Shown here: piece by piece, positions 43,458 through 52,246 of the stretch
Position numbering within the stretch: position 1 is the first letter of the stretch
How the letters are laid out: each line of letters starts with the position of its first letter
Source of the DNA: Syntrophobacter fumaroxidans MPOB
GTDB lineage: Bacteria; Desulfobacterota; Syntrophobacteria; Syntrophobacterales; Syntrophobacteraceae
Assembly (NCBI RefSeq): GCF_000014965.1
Contig: NC_008554.1
Span: forward strand, 3,646,001 to 3,710,000
DNA length: 64,000 bases
Direction: 5' to 3'
The notes under the pieces: generated by a model
Databases searched by the model: none
Told to the model about the DNA's origin: nothing
Seen by the model: the letters and a program-made list of their open reading frames with translations, nothing else
Program-made: the position numbers and the translations under genes

Positions 43458-44717
43458 ATGCCCATGACCATCAGTGAAAAAATCCTGGCCAGGCACTCGG
43501 GCAAATCGACGGTCCTTCCCGACGACCTGATCGAAGCCGGCATCGATTTCGCTCTGGGAAACGATATCACCGCGCCGCTGGCGATCGAGGCGTTTCGCAA
43601 GGTTGGGGCCTCGCGCGTTTTCGACCCGGAGCGTATTGCCCTCGTTCCCGACCACTTTGCGCCCAACAAGGACATCGCCTCGGCCATGCAGTGCAAGATC
43701 CTGCGGGACTTTGCACGGGAATGGAACCTCACGCACTACTTCGAAGTGGGCCGGATGGGGGTTGAACACGCGCTGCTTCCGGAACAGGGGCTGGTGCTTC
43801 CGGGTGACGTCGTCATCGGTGCGGACAGTCACACCTGCACCTATGGCGCACTGGGCGCGTTCGCCACGGGAGTGGGCAGCACGGATCTCGCGGCGGCGAT
43901 GATCACGGGACGGGTCTGGTTCAAGGTGCCCTTTTCCATGAAGTTCGTGTACCGGGGCAAGCTCGGGCCGTGGGTGGGGGGAAAGGATCTCATCCTGTAC
44001 ACCATCGGACAGATCGGAGTGGACGGGGCCCGCTATCGAGCCATGGAGTTCACGGGGGAGGTCATCGACCGGCTTCCGATGTCGGACCGCTTCTCCATGT
44101 GCAACATGGCCATCGAAGCGGGCGCCAAGGCGGGCATCATAGCCCCCGATCCCGTCACCGAGGAATATGTGAAGGGGCGGGCCAAAAGATCCTATGAATT
44201 CTATCGGAGCGATCCCGATGCGGCCTTCGAATCCGTCCATGAATGGGACGTTTCCGCGTTCGAGCCCATGGTAGCGCTCCCGCACTCGCCCGCCAACGTT
44301 CGTCCGGTTTCCCGGATCCCGCGGACGGTCATCGATCAGGTGGTGATCGGTTCCTGCACCAACGGGCGCTACGAGGATCTCGAAACGGCCGCCGCAATCC
44401 TCAAGGGCAGGAAGGTCGCCCCCGGGGTACGCTGCATGATTATTCCGGCAACCCGGGAGATCTACCGGCAGGCCCTGAGAAACGGGTTGCTCGAGACTTT
44501 CGTGGACGCGGAAGCCGCGGTGAGCACCCCCACCTGCGGCCCCTGTCTCGGCGGTCACATGGGAATCCTGGCCGCCGGCGAAAAGGCCGTGGCGACCACG
44601 AACCGCAATTTCCTGGGTCGCATGGGCCACGCCGAAAGCGAAATCTATCTGAGCAATCCGGCGGTGGCGGCGGCTTCGGCCGTTGCGGGACGAATCGTCC
44701 ATCCGGATGAACTGTAG
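43458..44717 (+). CDS. leuC: 3-isopropylmalate dehydratase large subunit
   Basis: Aconitase-family iron-sulfur subunit that isomerises 2- to 3-isopropylmalate with LeuD. The 419 residues place it in the shorter LeuC/HACN-like group common in anaerobes and archaea. The [4Fe-4S] ligands are in GSCTNG and TCGPCLGG, and the ADSHTCTYGALGAFATGVGS segment is intact. The ATG at 43458 is chosen because TISEKILARHSG is the family's usual beginning; the open frame upstream is not protein-like. This subgroup can also act on citramalate. The gene for the preceding step, leuA, is not next to it. Confidence 0.93.
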   Translation: MPMTISEKILARHSGKSTVLPDDLIEAGIDFALGNDITAPLAIEAFRKVGASRVFDPERIALVPDHFAPNKDIASAMQCKILRDFAREWNLTHYFEVGRMGVEHALLPEQGLVLPGDVVIGADSHTCTYGALGAFATGVGSTDLAAAMITGRVWFKVPFSMKFVYRGKLGPWVGGKDLILYTIGQIGVDGARYRAMEFTGEVIDRLPMSDRFSMCNMAIEAGAKAGIIAPDPVTEEYVKGRAKRSYEFYRSDPDAAFESVHEWDVSAFEPMVALPHSPANVRPVSRIPRTVIDQVVIGSCTNGRYEDLETAAAILKGRKVAPGVRCMIIPATREIYRQALRNGLLETFVDAEAAVSTPTCGPCLGGHMGILAAGEKAVATTNRNFLGRMGHAESEIYLSNPAVAAASAVAGRIVHPDEL

Positions 44718-44765
44718 TATGTTCGTTCCGAAGGCAACCATGGCGATGCAGATGAGGTCCATTCG

Positions 44766-45263
44766 ATGAAACTAAAAGGAAAAGCATGGAGATTCGGGGA
44801 TGACGTGGACACGGATGCCATCATTCCCGCTCGGTACCTGATTTCTTCCGATCCCAAGTTCCTTGCCGGGCACTGCATGGAAGACGCCGATCCCGAATTT
44901 GTGAAGAAGGCGAAGGCGGGCGACATCATCGTCGCGGGGAAGAACTTCGGGTGTGGTTCCTCCAGGGAGCACGCACCGGTTTCGATCAAGGCCGCGGGGC
45001 TGAGCTGCGTCATCGCGCACAGTTTTGCGCGGATTTTCTACCGCAACGCCTTCAACATGGGGCTGTTGATCCTGGAATCCCCCGATGCGGCAGCGGCGGT
45101 CAGGACAGGCGATGAACTGGAAGTGGATGTGGACCGGGGAATCATTCTCAACCTCACCACCGGGGAGCAATACCATACGCACCCCGTGCCCCCTTTCATG
45201 CAGGAGCTTCTCCGGGTGGGCGGGTTGATGCCCTATGTTCGGGAACAGCTCTCCGGGGAATAG
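44766..45263 (+). CDS. leuD: 3-isopropylmalate dehydratase small subunit
   Basis: A 165-residue swivel-domain partner of LeuC. Motifs: RFGDDVDTDAIIPARYL at the start, GKNFGCGSSREHAPVSIK, and AHSFARIFYRNAFNMGL. Length is that of the short LeuD partnered with the short LeuC group. GAGGT precedes the ATG. It lies 48 bases after leuC and 46 before leuB. Confidence 0.95.
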   Translation: MKLKGKAWRFGDDVDTDAIIPARYLISSDPKFLAGHCMEDADPEFVKKAKAGDIIVAGKNFGCGSSREHAPVSIKAAGLSCVIAHSFARIFYRNAFNMGLLILESPDAAAAVRTGDELEVDVDRGIILNLTTGEQYHTHPVPPFMQELLRVGGLMPYVREQLSGE

Positions 45264-45309
45264 TCCCGATTTTTGACCGACACGACATTACACGAACGGA
45301 AGGCGGGTT

Positions 45310-46383
45310 ATGGCACAAGGAAAAGCATATCGCATTGCGGTGATTCCCGGAGACGGCACAGGGCCGGAAGTGGTCCGGGAAGGGCTCAAGGCGCTCGACG
45401 CGGTCGCCGCCGTGAAGGGCTTCAAGGTGGAGAAGGTGCATTACGACCTGGGCGGCGAGAGGTACCTGAAGACCGGGGATATCCTCCCGCAGGGAGTTCT
45501 CGATGAATTGCGGACTTTCGACGCCATTCTGCTCGGCGCGATAGGACATCCCGACGTCAAGCCGGGAATCCTGGAAAAAGGGCTTCTGCTGGAGCTGCGG
45601 TTCCAACTGGACCAGTACATCAACCTGCGTCCGGTCATCCTGTATCCCGGGGTGGAGACTCCCCTCAAGGACAAGAGGCCCGAGGACATCGACTTCGTCG
45701 TTGTGCGCGAGAACACCGAAGGGCTGTACGCCGGTTCGGGCGGTTTTCTACGCAAGGGGACGCCTCACGAGGTGGCGATCCAGGAATCGATCAACACGCG
45801 CGTGGGCGTCGAGCGTTGCATCCGCTTCGCGTTTGACTTCTGCCGCCGGAGGAACGCCGGGAAAAAGTTGACCTTGTGCGGCAAGACGAACGTCCTGACC
45901 TATGCCTTCGACCTCTGGCAGCGCGTGTTCAACGAAGTGGCGGGGGAATACCCGGATATCGGGACCGACTACGCCCATGTGGATGCGACGTGCATGTGGA
46001 TGGTGAAAAACCCCGAGTGGTTTGACGTCATCGTGACGGACAACATGTTCGGGGACATCATCACCGACCTCGGGGCCATGATCCAGGGCGGGATGGGAAT
46101 TGCCGCGGGCGGCAACATCAATCCTTCGGGCGTGTCCATGTTCGAGCCCATCGGCGGGTCCGCGCCCAAATACACCGGGCAAAACGTCATCAATCCCCTG
46201 GCGGCCGTCGCCGCGGTGCAAATGATGTTGGACCATCTGGAAGAGCGCCCTGCCGCGGCGCTGATCGAGAAGGCCATCAAGAAGGTGGTGGCGCGGGACA
46301 TCAAGAGCCTGTCGGCGGGGCGGATGGGGCGCTCCACCAGCGAAGTGGGCGACCTCGTGGCGGAGTACATCGCCGGGGCATGA
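45310..46383 (+). CDS. leuB: 3-isopropylmalate dehydrogenase
   Basis: NAD-dependent oxidative decarboxylation of 3-isopropylmalate. A 357-residue isocitrate/isopropylmalate dehydrogenase family protein: IPGDGTGPEVVREGL, substrate-binding VVRENTEGLYAG, the Lys-containing KTNVLTYAF segment, the metal site VTDNMFGDIITDLGAMIQGG and the nucleotide loop EPIGGSAPKYTGQNVINP. ENTEGLY is shared with other members of the superfamily, such as homoisocitrate and tartrate dehydrogenases, so substrate is set mainly by the leuCD context. Ends 81 bases before asd. Confidence 0.92.
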   Translation: MAQGKAYRIAVIPGDGTGPEVVREGLKALDAVAAVKGFKVEKVHYDLGGERYLKTGDILPQGVLDELRTFDAILLGAIGHPDVKPGILEKGLLLELRFQLDQYINLRPVILYPGVETPLKDKRPEDIDFVVVRENTEGLYAGSGGFLRKGTPHEVAIQESINTRVGVERCIRFAFDFCRRRNAGKKLTLCGKTNVLTYAFDLWQRVFNEVAGEYPDIGTDYAHVDATCMWMVKNPEWFDVIVTDNMFGDIITDLGAMIQGGMGIAAGGNINPSGVSMFEPIGGSAPKYTGQNVINPLAAVAAVQMMLDHLEERPAAALIEKAIKKVVARDIKSLSAGRMGRSTSEVGDLVAEYIAGA

Positions 46384-46464
46384 ACCCGCGGCAGTCGGCA
46401 ACGGATCAACCCTGTGCCCCCTGTGTTGAGGGGAACGGGAACGGACAGAAAGGCAACGGGAAAA

Positions 46465-47484
46465 ATGGCGGAAAAATCCTTTCGAGTTGCAGTGGTGGGC
46501 GCCACCGGCGCGGTTGGAAACCTGATGATCCAGGTCCTGGAGGAGCGCTCCTTTCCGGTAGGTGAGCTCAAGCTGCTCGCGTCGGCGCGGTCCATCGGAA
46601 AGAGCCTGCCTTACAAGGGCCGAATGCTGCCGGTCGAGGAGCTCACCGAGAAGTCGTTCCGGGGGGTTCAACTGGCCTTGTTTTCGGCGGGTTCGGGCGT
46701 GAGCAGGAAGTTCGCCCCCATCGCTGCGGAAGCGGGTTGCGTGGTGGTTGACAATTCCAGCGCATTCCGCATGGATCCCCGGATTCCGCTGGTGGTCCCG
46801 GAGGTCAACGCTCATGCCCTGGGCGACCATCCGACGATCATTGCCAATCCCAACTGTTCGACCATCCAGATGGTCGTTGCGCTGAAACCCATTCAGGATG
46901 CGGTCGGGATCAGGCGCATCGTCGTGACCACGTTCCAGGCCGTTTCGGGCACCGGAAAGCGGGCCATCGAAGAGTTGCGCAGGCAGGTGGCGGACCTGAG
47001 CGAGGGCAGGGAAGTCACCAGGGAGGTCTACCCCCACCAGATCGCTTTCAACTGTTTCCCGCACATAGGGGCCTTTCTCGACAACGGGTTCACCGAAGAA
47101 GAGATGAAAATGGTCAACGAGACGCGCAAGATCTTCGAAGACCCCGAAATTCAGGTCTGTGCGACGACGGTGAGAGTGCCGGTGTACTTCGGTCATTCCG
47201 AATCCGTCAATATCGAGACGAGGGCCCCGATTTCGGCGGAGCGCGTCCGGGAAATCCTGTCCGGGGCTCCCGGCGTAATCGTCGTGGACGACCCGGGGCA
47301 GCACCGGTACCCGGTCCCGCTGCAGGCGGCCGGCACGGACGACACCCTGGTGGGCAGAATCCGAATGGATCCATCGGTGGAAAACGGGCTGGCCATGTGG
47401 GTGGTGGCGGACAATATCCGCAAGGGAGCCGCAAGCAATGCCGTCCAGATTGCCGAAATACTCGCGGCGCGGAACCTGATCTGA
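46465..47484 (+). CDS. asd: aspartate-semialdehyde dehydrogenase
   Basis: Reduces aspartyl-phosphate to aspartate semialdehyde for lysine, threonine, methionine and cell-wall diaminopimelate. 339 residues: nucleotide-binding VAVVGATGAVGNLM, SAGSGVSRKFAPIAA, VVDNSSAFRMD, the catalytic Cys in NPNCSTIQM, and VPVYFGHSESVNIET. The ATG at 46465 begins the recognisable protein; the open frame 17 codons upstream overlaps the intergenic spacer. Placement after leuB is common in bacteria. rsmD begins five bases after its stop. Confidence 0.94.
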   Translation: MAEKSFRVAVVGATGAVGNLMIQVLEERSFPVGELKLLASARSIGKSLPYKGRMLPVEELTEKSFRGVQLALFSAGSGVSRKFAPIAAEAGCVVVDNSSAFRMDPRIPLVVPEVNAHALGDHPTIIANPNCSTIQMVVALKPIQDAVGIRRIVVTTFQAVSGTGKRAIEELRRQVADLSEGREVTREVYPHQIAFNCFPHIGAFLDNGFTEEEMKMVNETRKIFEDPEIQVCATTVRVPVYFGHSESVNIETRAPISAERVREILSGAPGVIVVDDPGQHRYPVPLQAAGTDDTLVGRIRMDPSVENGLAMWVVADNIRKGAASNAVQIAEILAARNLI

Positions 47485-47489
47485 CGACC

Positions 47490-48047
47490 ATGCGGATCGT
47501 GGCCGGCCAATTCGGCGGCCGGCGCCTGCGTTCGCCCGGGGACGCGCGTATCCGGCCGACCATCGACAGAGTGCGCGAAGCGGTCTTCAGTATCATAGCG
47601 CCTCATGTTCCCGGCGCGCGAGTGCTCGACCTGTTTGCCGGAACCGGAGCTTTCGGCCTGGAGGCGTTGAGCCGAGGGGCTTCACGGGCCGTTTTTGTGG
47701 ATCAAAGCCGGGATGCCGTGCGCATCATCGAGGAAAACATCGCCAGATGCGGCGTTCAGGACCGTGCGCGGGTCATTCTTGCCCCGGTTCGGAAAGCGCT
47801 CCTGCGGCTTGCCGAAGAAGGCGGGAGCTTCGATCTGGTGTTCATGGATCCCCCTTACGGAAAGGGCTGCCTCGAAGCAAGCCTTCCGCGTCTCGGCAAA
47901 GTGACCCATTCCGATACACTGGTGATCGGCGAGCACCATGCGAAGGACGTTCTTCCGACGACCCCTCAGGAGGGCTGGGTGAAAACCGAGGAACGCAGGT
48001 ATGGCGACACGCGGATTTCATTCTTTGTGAGAGATGTTCCCCGTTGA
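47490..48047 (+). CDS. rsmD: 16S rRNA (guanine966-N2)-methyltransferase
   Basis: SAM-dependent methylation of 16S rRNA. 185 residues: MRIVAGQFGGRRLRSP start, RPTIDRVREAVFSI, SAM-binding LDLFAGTGAFGLEALSRGA and the amino-methyltransferase catalytic FMDPPYGKG. Five bases after asd and 43 before coaD, the pairing with coaD being widespread in bacteria. The usable ATG is at 47490, not the upstream frame running into asd. Confidence 0.92.
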   Translation: MRIVAGQFGGRRLRSPGDARIRPTIDRVREAVFSIIAPHVPGARVLDLFAGTGAFGLEALSRGASRAVFVDQSRDAVRIIEENIARCGVQDRARVILAPVRKALLRLAEEGGSFDLVFMDPPYGKGCLEASLPRLGKVTHSDTLVIGEHHAKDVLPTTPQEGWVKTEERRYGDTRISFFVRDVPR

Positions 48048-48090
48048 AGCGGCAGGCGAACCCAAGGCGACGATTTCAAAGGAGTCGGCA

Positions 48091-48597
48091 ATGAAAAAAG
48101 TGGCGGTCTATCCCGGTTCGTTCGATCCCATCACCAACGGCCACCTGGATCTCATCGAGCGTGGTCTGAAGATTTTCGACAGTATTGTCATCGCGGTGGC
48201 GGCCAACCCCGGGAAGAAGCCGCTCTTCACCTTCGAGGAGAGGCTGGAGATGATCAATGCCAGCATCGAAGGGCATCCCATGCAAAGCCGGATCCAGGTC
48301 GGGTCGTTCAACGGGTTGCTGGTCGATTACGTGTCGTCCATCAAGGCCAACACCATTCTCAGGGGGCTGAGGGCCATCAGCGACTTTGAGTATGAATTCC
48401 AGATGGCGTTGATGAACCGCAAGTTGAGCACGGAGATCGAGACCCTGTATCTCATGACCGGCATGCGGTGGATATACATCAGTTCCCGCATCATCAAGGA
48501 AGTGGTGATGTCCGGGGGCTGTGTGACGGGGCTGGTGTCTCCGGCCGTGGAAAAACGATTGGCGGAGCGGCTGAAGGAACCGAACCGGTCGCTTTGA
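48091..48597 (+). CDS. coaD: phosphopantetheine adenylyltransferase
   Basis: Fourth step of coenzyme A synthesis, ATP plus phosphopantetheine to dephospho-CoA. A 168-residue nucleotidyltransferase: YPGSFDPITNGHLDLI with the T/HxGH site, RGLRAISDFEYEFQMA, and the ISSRIIKEV motif near the C-terminus. AAGGAG lies seven bases before the ATG at 48091. It faces the lytic transglycosylase gene convergently, with only 12 bases between the stops and no terminator in that gap. Confidence 0.95.
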   Translation: MKKVAVYPGSFDPITNGHLDLIERGLKIFDSIVIAVAANPGKKPLFTFEERLEMINASIEGHPMQSRIQVGSFNGLLVDYVSSIKANTILRGLRAISDFEYEFQMALMNRKLSTEIETLYLMTGMRWIYISSRIIKEVVMSGGCVTGLVSPAVEKRLAERLKEPNRSL

Positions 48598-48609
48598 GCC
48601 CTGTCCCGT

Positions 48610-49494
48610 TTACAGGCGCAACCGGTCGGCGATTCCCAACACGGCCTCGCAGTACGGGCGGCTGTGGTTGTAAGCGTAAATCACGCGCTCCTTCTCCGCT
48701 TCGGTCCGGGCCTCCGTCCAGCCGTGCCCGCGCAGGTAGTTGGCCACGCTGAAGATGGCGTCCTGAGCGGTGAACAGGTCGACGACGCCGTCCTGATCGC
48801 CGTCCATGCCGTATCGCACGAGACTCGAAGGCAGGAATTGCGCCCAGCCGATCGCCCCCATCACGGAGCCTCGGTAAGCTTGTACGTCCATGCCGTTGGA
48901 GTCGGCCCACCGCAACAACGAGCTCAGTTCCTGGTAGGCCCACTTGGAACGGTCCATCATCTTGCGGTCGAAGGCGTCCCTGTTCCATCGCTTGCGGTCC
49001 CTGACCGTCAGCATGGACCAGATCTTGTCCCGGTTCTCCCTTTGGTCCATGACGGCGAACGTGGAAAAAACGGCCAGTGTCGGCGTCTGACCGGTGTAGC
49101 TGCCGAACCGGGTTTCCACCAGCAGGATGGCCGCGATCACCCGCCGGTCCACCCCGGACGCGCTTTCGGCCCTGGCGAACGTGGCGGCGTGACGATCGAG
49201 AAACTGCTGCGCCTTGGCGATGGAGGCTGGAGTCAGGAACTGCGCGTAACTGCGCTTGCCTTCCCGGATTCGAAAAGTGAGCGCCACGATCTTGTACTGC
49301 GGAGGCGGAGGGGGCTGAAAGGCGAGCGACACCACGTTCGGGCGCAGGCCGTCCTGGATGAGCCTCTGCTTGAGGGGGGCATAGATGTCGTAGGCCGCGG
49401 CCGGGCCGGGCAAAGCCGCGCAAAGGCACGTCACGATGGCGAGCAGGCAAACGATCGGGGTACACACGGTCCTGTGCGGGAGCGGTTGGTTCAA
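48610..49494 (-). CDS. mltB: lytic murein transglycosylase, MltB family
   Basis: Cleaves peptidoglycan strands in the periplasm. From a TTG at 49494 with AAAGGAG five bases upstream it has 294 residues. A signal peptide begins the protein (VCTPIVCLLAIVTCLCAALPGPAAA); it ends AAA without a lipobox, so the protein is probably soluble. The catalytic Glu is in ILLVETRFGSYTGQTPTLAV, and GSVMGAIGWAQFLPSSLVRYG and DGDQDGVVDLF are typical of MltB. Longer ATG readings exist but lack a ribosome binding site. It diverges from the dynamin-like GTPase gene; both concern the envelope. Confidence 0.88.
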   Translation of the reverse strand: MNQPLPHRTVCTPIVCLLAIVTCLCAALPGPAAAYDIYAPLKQRLIQDGLRPNVVSLAFQPPPPPQYKIVALTFRIREGKRSYAQFLTPASIAKAQQFLDRHAATFARAESASGVDRRVIAAILLVETRFGSYTGQTPTLAVFSTFAVMDQRENRDKIWSMLTVRDRKRWNRDAFDRKMMDRSKWAYQELSSLLRWADSNGMDVQAYRGSVMGAIGWAQFLPSSLVRYGMDGDQDGVVDLFTAQDAIFSVANYLRGHGWTEARTEAEKERVIYAYNHSRPYCEAVLGIADRLRL

Positions 49495-49677
49495 GACGTC
49501 TCCTTTCGATGTCGGCTTCATGCCGCGGTGCGAACAACCGGCGGTCGTTCCAGGCGTCGGTCGAGGGTCTCCACCTGCTTGACTTCCGAACACCCCGCTT
49601 CGCCCGAAGTGATGGATCACCGCAACGGCAAACCCGATTCGGCATCACCCGGAGTCGCCGGTTGCGGCTGTTTTTGC

Positions 49678-49706
49678 TTGAGGTTTTTCAGACCATTTAT
49701 TATACG
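49678..49706 (+). promoter_or_regulatory. promoter for the dynamin-like GTPase gene
   Basis: TTGAGG (49678-49683), 17 bp and TATACG (49701-49706). Transcription would start near 49713 and give a leader of about 110 bases that includes the hairpin at 49776-49811. Confidence 0.5.
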
Positions 49707-49760
49707 TAAGCACTCTTTGCATTGCAACGAAACAGAAAAACATTCCTTTGCCGTTACAAT

Positions 49761-49811
49761 CTGCCGATGCTGATCACTCCTGCTGAAGAATGTTCGGCAG
49801 GAGTTTTTTTT
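49761..49811 (+). promoter_or_regulatory. candidate transcription attenuator before the dynamin-like gene
   Basis: Arms 49776-49787 and 49793-49804 form a 12-bp stem (one G-U pair, 5-nt loop) followed by eight T, a textbook intrinsic terminator, only 11 bases before the GTPase start codon. No plus-strand gene precedes it for 1.2 kb, so it should act inside the leader. CTGCCGA at 49761-49767 is exactly complementary to TCGGCAG at 49794-49800 in the 3' arm, giving an alternative antiterminator pairing. The signal, whether ligand, protein or translation, is unknown; no leader peptide was recognised. Confidence 0.6.
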
Positions 49812-49822
49812 CGAGGCGATCC

Positions 49823-51667
49823 ATGAACGCTAAGCCCGAAGCGATTCCCACAGCCGAGAGCCGACCGCGGCAAATCGGAGAATTCCAGCAACTGCGGTCG
49901 CGGCTGCTGGAATGCATTGCCGACGTCCTGGCCCTGGAGAGGTCGTGTACCCAGCCCTGCGCGGAACTGAGGGAGAAGGTGGAAACGAACACCTTCAACC
50001 TGGTGGTCGTCGGTCAGTTCAAGAGAGGCAAGACCTATCTCATCAATGCCCTGATGGGTGCCGATCTGCTTCCGGTTTCGGTGGTTCCCCTCACTTCCAT
50101 CGTCACCGTGCTGTCCTACGGGGAAGAGCTCCGCGTGAAGGTGTTTTATAACGACGGGCAGGTGCGGGAGGCCGATCCGCTCACCCTTTCCGAATACGTT
50201 ACTGAAGCGGGCAATCCCAACAACATGAAGAACGTCAAGGAGGTGATCATCACTTACCCGTCGCCGTATCTGAAGGACGGTGTACGGTTGATCGACACCC
50301 CGGGCGTGGGGTCGGTGTATGTCCACAATACGGATGTGGCCTATCGCTACCTGCCCAAGTCCGACGCCGCCCTTTTCCTGCTCTCGGTCGACCAGCCCGT
50401 GAGCAAGGCCGAGCTGGAATTTCTGGCCGACGTGCGGCAGTATTCGGGAAGGATATTCTTCCTTTTGAACAAGATCGACCACCTCACGGAGGATGAAATC
50501 GAGAAGTCGATTGTCTTTTCCAGGGGAGCCCTGGAGGAGGTTCTGGGCGGCGGGGTGCGGGTTTATCCGGTTTCGGCGAAACTGGCCCTCCAGGGCAAGC
50601 TGGAAGGGACGGCACAGACGCTGAAGGCGAGCAGGATCGAGGCGTTCGCGGAGGTGCTGAACGAATTCCTGCTGCGCGAAAAGGGGAAGGTGCTTCTGCT
50701 CTCCGTCGCCAACAGCCTGGCGAGGACGATCGCCCGTTGCCGCCTCGAGATCGAGCTCGAGCTGCAGTCCATTCTGACCCCGCTCGAGGAACTTCAGGGC
50801 AAGATCGCCCGCTTCGATGCCAAGAAAGAGGAAATCATCCGCGACAAGCAGGATTTCGATGTGCTCCTCGACGGCGAGGTCGACCGGCTCATTCGAAAAA
50901 AACTCGACGAAGACCTTGCCGTTTTGAAAAAAGATCTTATTCCGCAGATGGAGGAAGGATTCGACCGCTTTCACGAAGAACACCGGGAACTGTCTCTCAA
51001 GGAACTGAGCGAAGCTCTGGAAAAATACGTCACGGAGGGGATCGAACGGGCTTTCCTCGAGTGGTGCGAGGTCGAGGAGGAGACGCTTGCGAAGGAATTC
51101 GAGTCGATCTGTTCGAGATTCGTGACCAGGGCGAACGAGACGGTGGATGAACTGATGAAGTTCTCCTCGCAGCTGTTTGCCATACCCTTCAGCGCATCGG
51201 CCCCGGAGCCGGCCTGGGCCGGCGAATCCGGATTCTATCTGAAGTTCAGGAGCGAAGCGGTGGGGCTCGACTTGCTGACCGATTCGCTCACCCAGGTGGC
51301 CCCGGGATACATCAGCGACAAATTCAAAAAGCTCAAGACATTCCTCTACGACTTTGCGAATCGTCTGATCGTGAGCAAGCGACGCCGTCACATGCTCGAG
51401 ACGATCGAAATGCAGAGCGGGCGTTTGAGGTTCGATTTTCTGAGCCGAATCGACCGCGGCAGGCGCAGGTTCAGGTCGGAGATGATGAAACGGATCGATG
51501 CCACGATGGAGGGGATCGGGGCGGCCATTGCGCTGGGGATGGACCTGAAGTCCAGGGGAGAAAAGGAGGTGGAGGCCCTGAATGCCGCGCACGGCGCCGA
51601 GCTTGCGCGCCTGGAGGGAACCGGGCGGCGGCTGGCGGAGATCATCCGCCAATGCGAAGCCATGTGA
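49823..51667 (+). CDS. dynamin-like GTPase
   Basis: A 614-residue bacterial dynamin-family protein. GTPase motifs: G1 GQFKRGKT (64-71) followed by YLINALMG, a Thr in PLTSIVTVL (G2), G3 DTPGVGSV and G4 NKIDHLTEDE. After about residue 280 it is mostly helical and charged, with long coiled-coil segments (LEELQGKIARFDAKKEEIIRD), as in the stalk of bacterial dynamin-like proteins. There is no clear membrane helix, so it probably binds membranes peripherally. Such proteins remodel or protect membranes; the role here is unknown. ATG 49823 has GAGG six bases upstream. Confidence 0.85.
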   Translation: MNAKPEAIPTAESRPRQIGEFQQLRSRLLECIADVLALERSCTQPCAELREKVETNTFNLVVVGQFKRGKTYLINALMGADLLPVSVVPLTSIVTVLSYGEELRVKVFYNDGQVREADPLTLSEYVTEAGNPNNMKNVKEVIITYPSPYLKDGVRLIDTPGVGSVYVHNTDVAYRYLPKSDAALFLLSVDQPVSKAELEFLADVRQYSGRIFFLLNKIDHLTEDEIEKSIVFSRGALEEVLGGGVRVYPVSAKLALQGKLEGTAQTLKASRIEAFAEVLNEFLLREKGKVLLLSVANSLARTIARCRLEIELELQSILTPLEELQGKIARFDAKKEEIIRDKQDFDVLLDGEVDRLIRKKLDEDLAVLKKDLIPQMEEGFDRFHEEHRELSLKELSEALEKYVTEGIERAFLEWCEVEEETLAKEFESICSRFVTRANETVDELMKFSSQLFAIPFSASAPEPAWAGESGFYLKFRSEAVGLDLLTDSLTQVAPGYISDKFKKLKTFLYDFANRLIVSKRRRHMLETIEMQSGRLRFDFLSRIDRGRRRFRSEMMKRIDATMEGIGAAIALGMDLKSRGEKEVEALNAAHGAELARLEGTGRRLAEIIRQCEAM

Positions 51668-51783
51668 GCGGCTGGGGGATGAAGAATTTTCGTTCGAAGG
51701 CGGAGGGCCGTGCGCGGTCGCCGCGTTTCGTCCGCCGAGTTGCCGGGTTGAGGATCATGCTGTTTTTCCTTGAGCTTTTATGC

Positions 51784-51813
51784 TTGACAAAGCAGGTGCT
51801 GCTAAAGTAGTTT
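51784..51813 (+). promoter_or_regulatory. candidate promoter for hppA, with long leader
   Basis: TTGACA (51784-51789), an 18-bp spacer and TAGTTT (51808-51813) give a good -35 but weak -10. If used, the hppA message has a leader of about 425 bases. Confidence 0.45.
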
Positions 51814-52246
51814 TGTCGCGCATTTGGGGAGGGAATATCTTCGAGACCCCGTCTTGTTACTAAGCTCGGAACCCGCGAGAGAGACAAGAAAAACTGTGCT
51901 GAAAACCAAGCAGACAGCCTGTCAATTCAGTCCTTCTTAATCCGGTGCCTCATCTGACATGACCATTCTGAACGCTCTCCGGGACCGATTGAATCGCGGA
52001 GAGGGACGGAGCGGACCATGTGCCGGGCTTTCTCGCTGTTGTGATCCACTGAGACCCCCTCTTGAGGGAGGGACTTCTCAAGGCATTAATATCGTGTCGA
52101 ATCGTATGGAATCAGCCTTTCAAAATCTTCAGATGAGCAAAGGAGGTCCCGAGGGGAACGGACTGCGCAACAAAGCGGGGTGACCCAGCCCCTGACCTGA
52201 GGAGAGTGAAGTCAATGCCAAAATCTTTTGAAGGAGGACTATCTAC
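51814..52246 (+). other. long structured hppA leader region
   Basis: No ORF is supported here. A stable hairpin lies at 51975-52003 (CTCTCCG/CGGAGAG with an inner CGAT/ATCG). Near 52144-52199 GGTC plus AGGGG can pair with CCCCT plus GACC. The leader ends in a strong GAAGGAGGA. I could not match it to a riboswitch class I know. Confidence 0.35.

Noticed and set aside
43173-47304. Long minus-strand ORFs opposite leuC, leuB and asd
   Set aside because: Mirror frames of enzymes with intact catalytic motifs.
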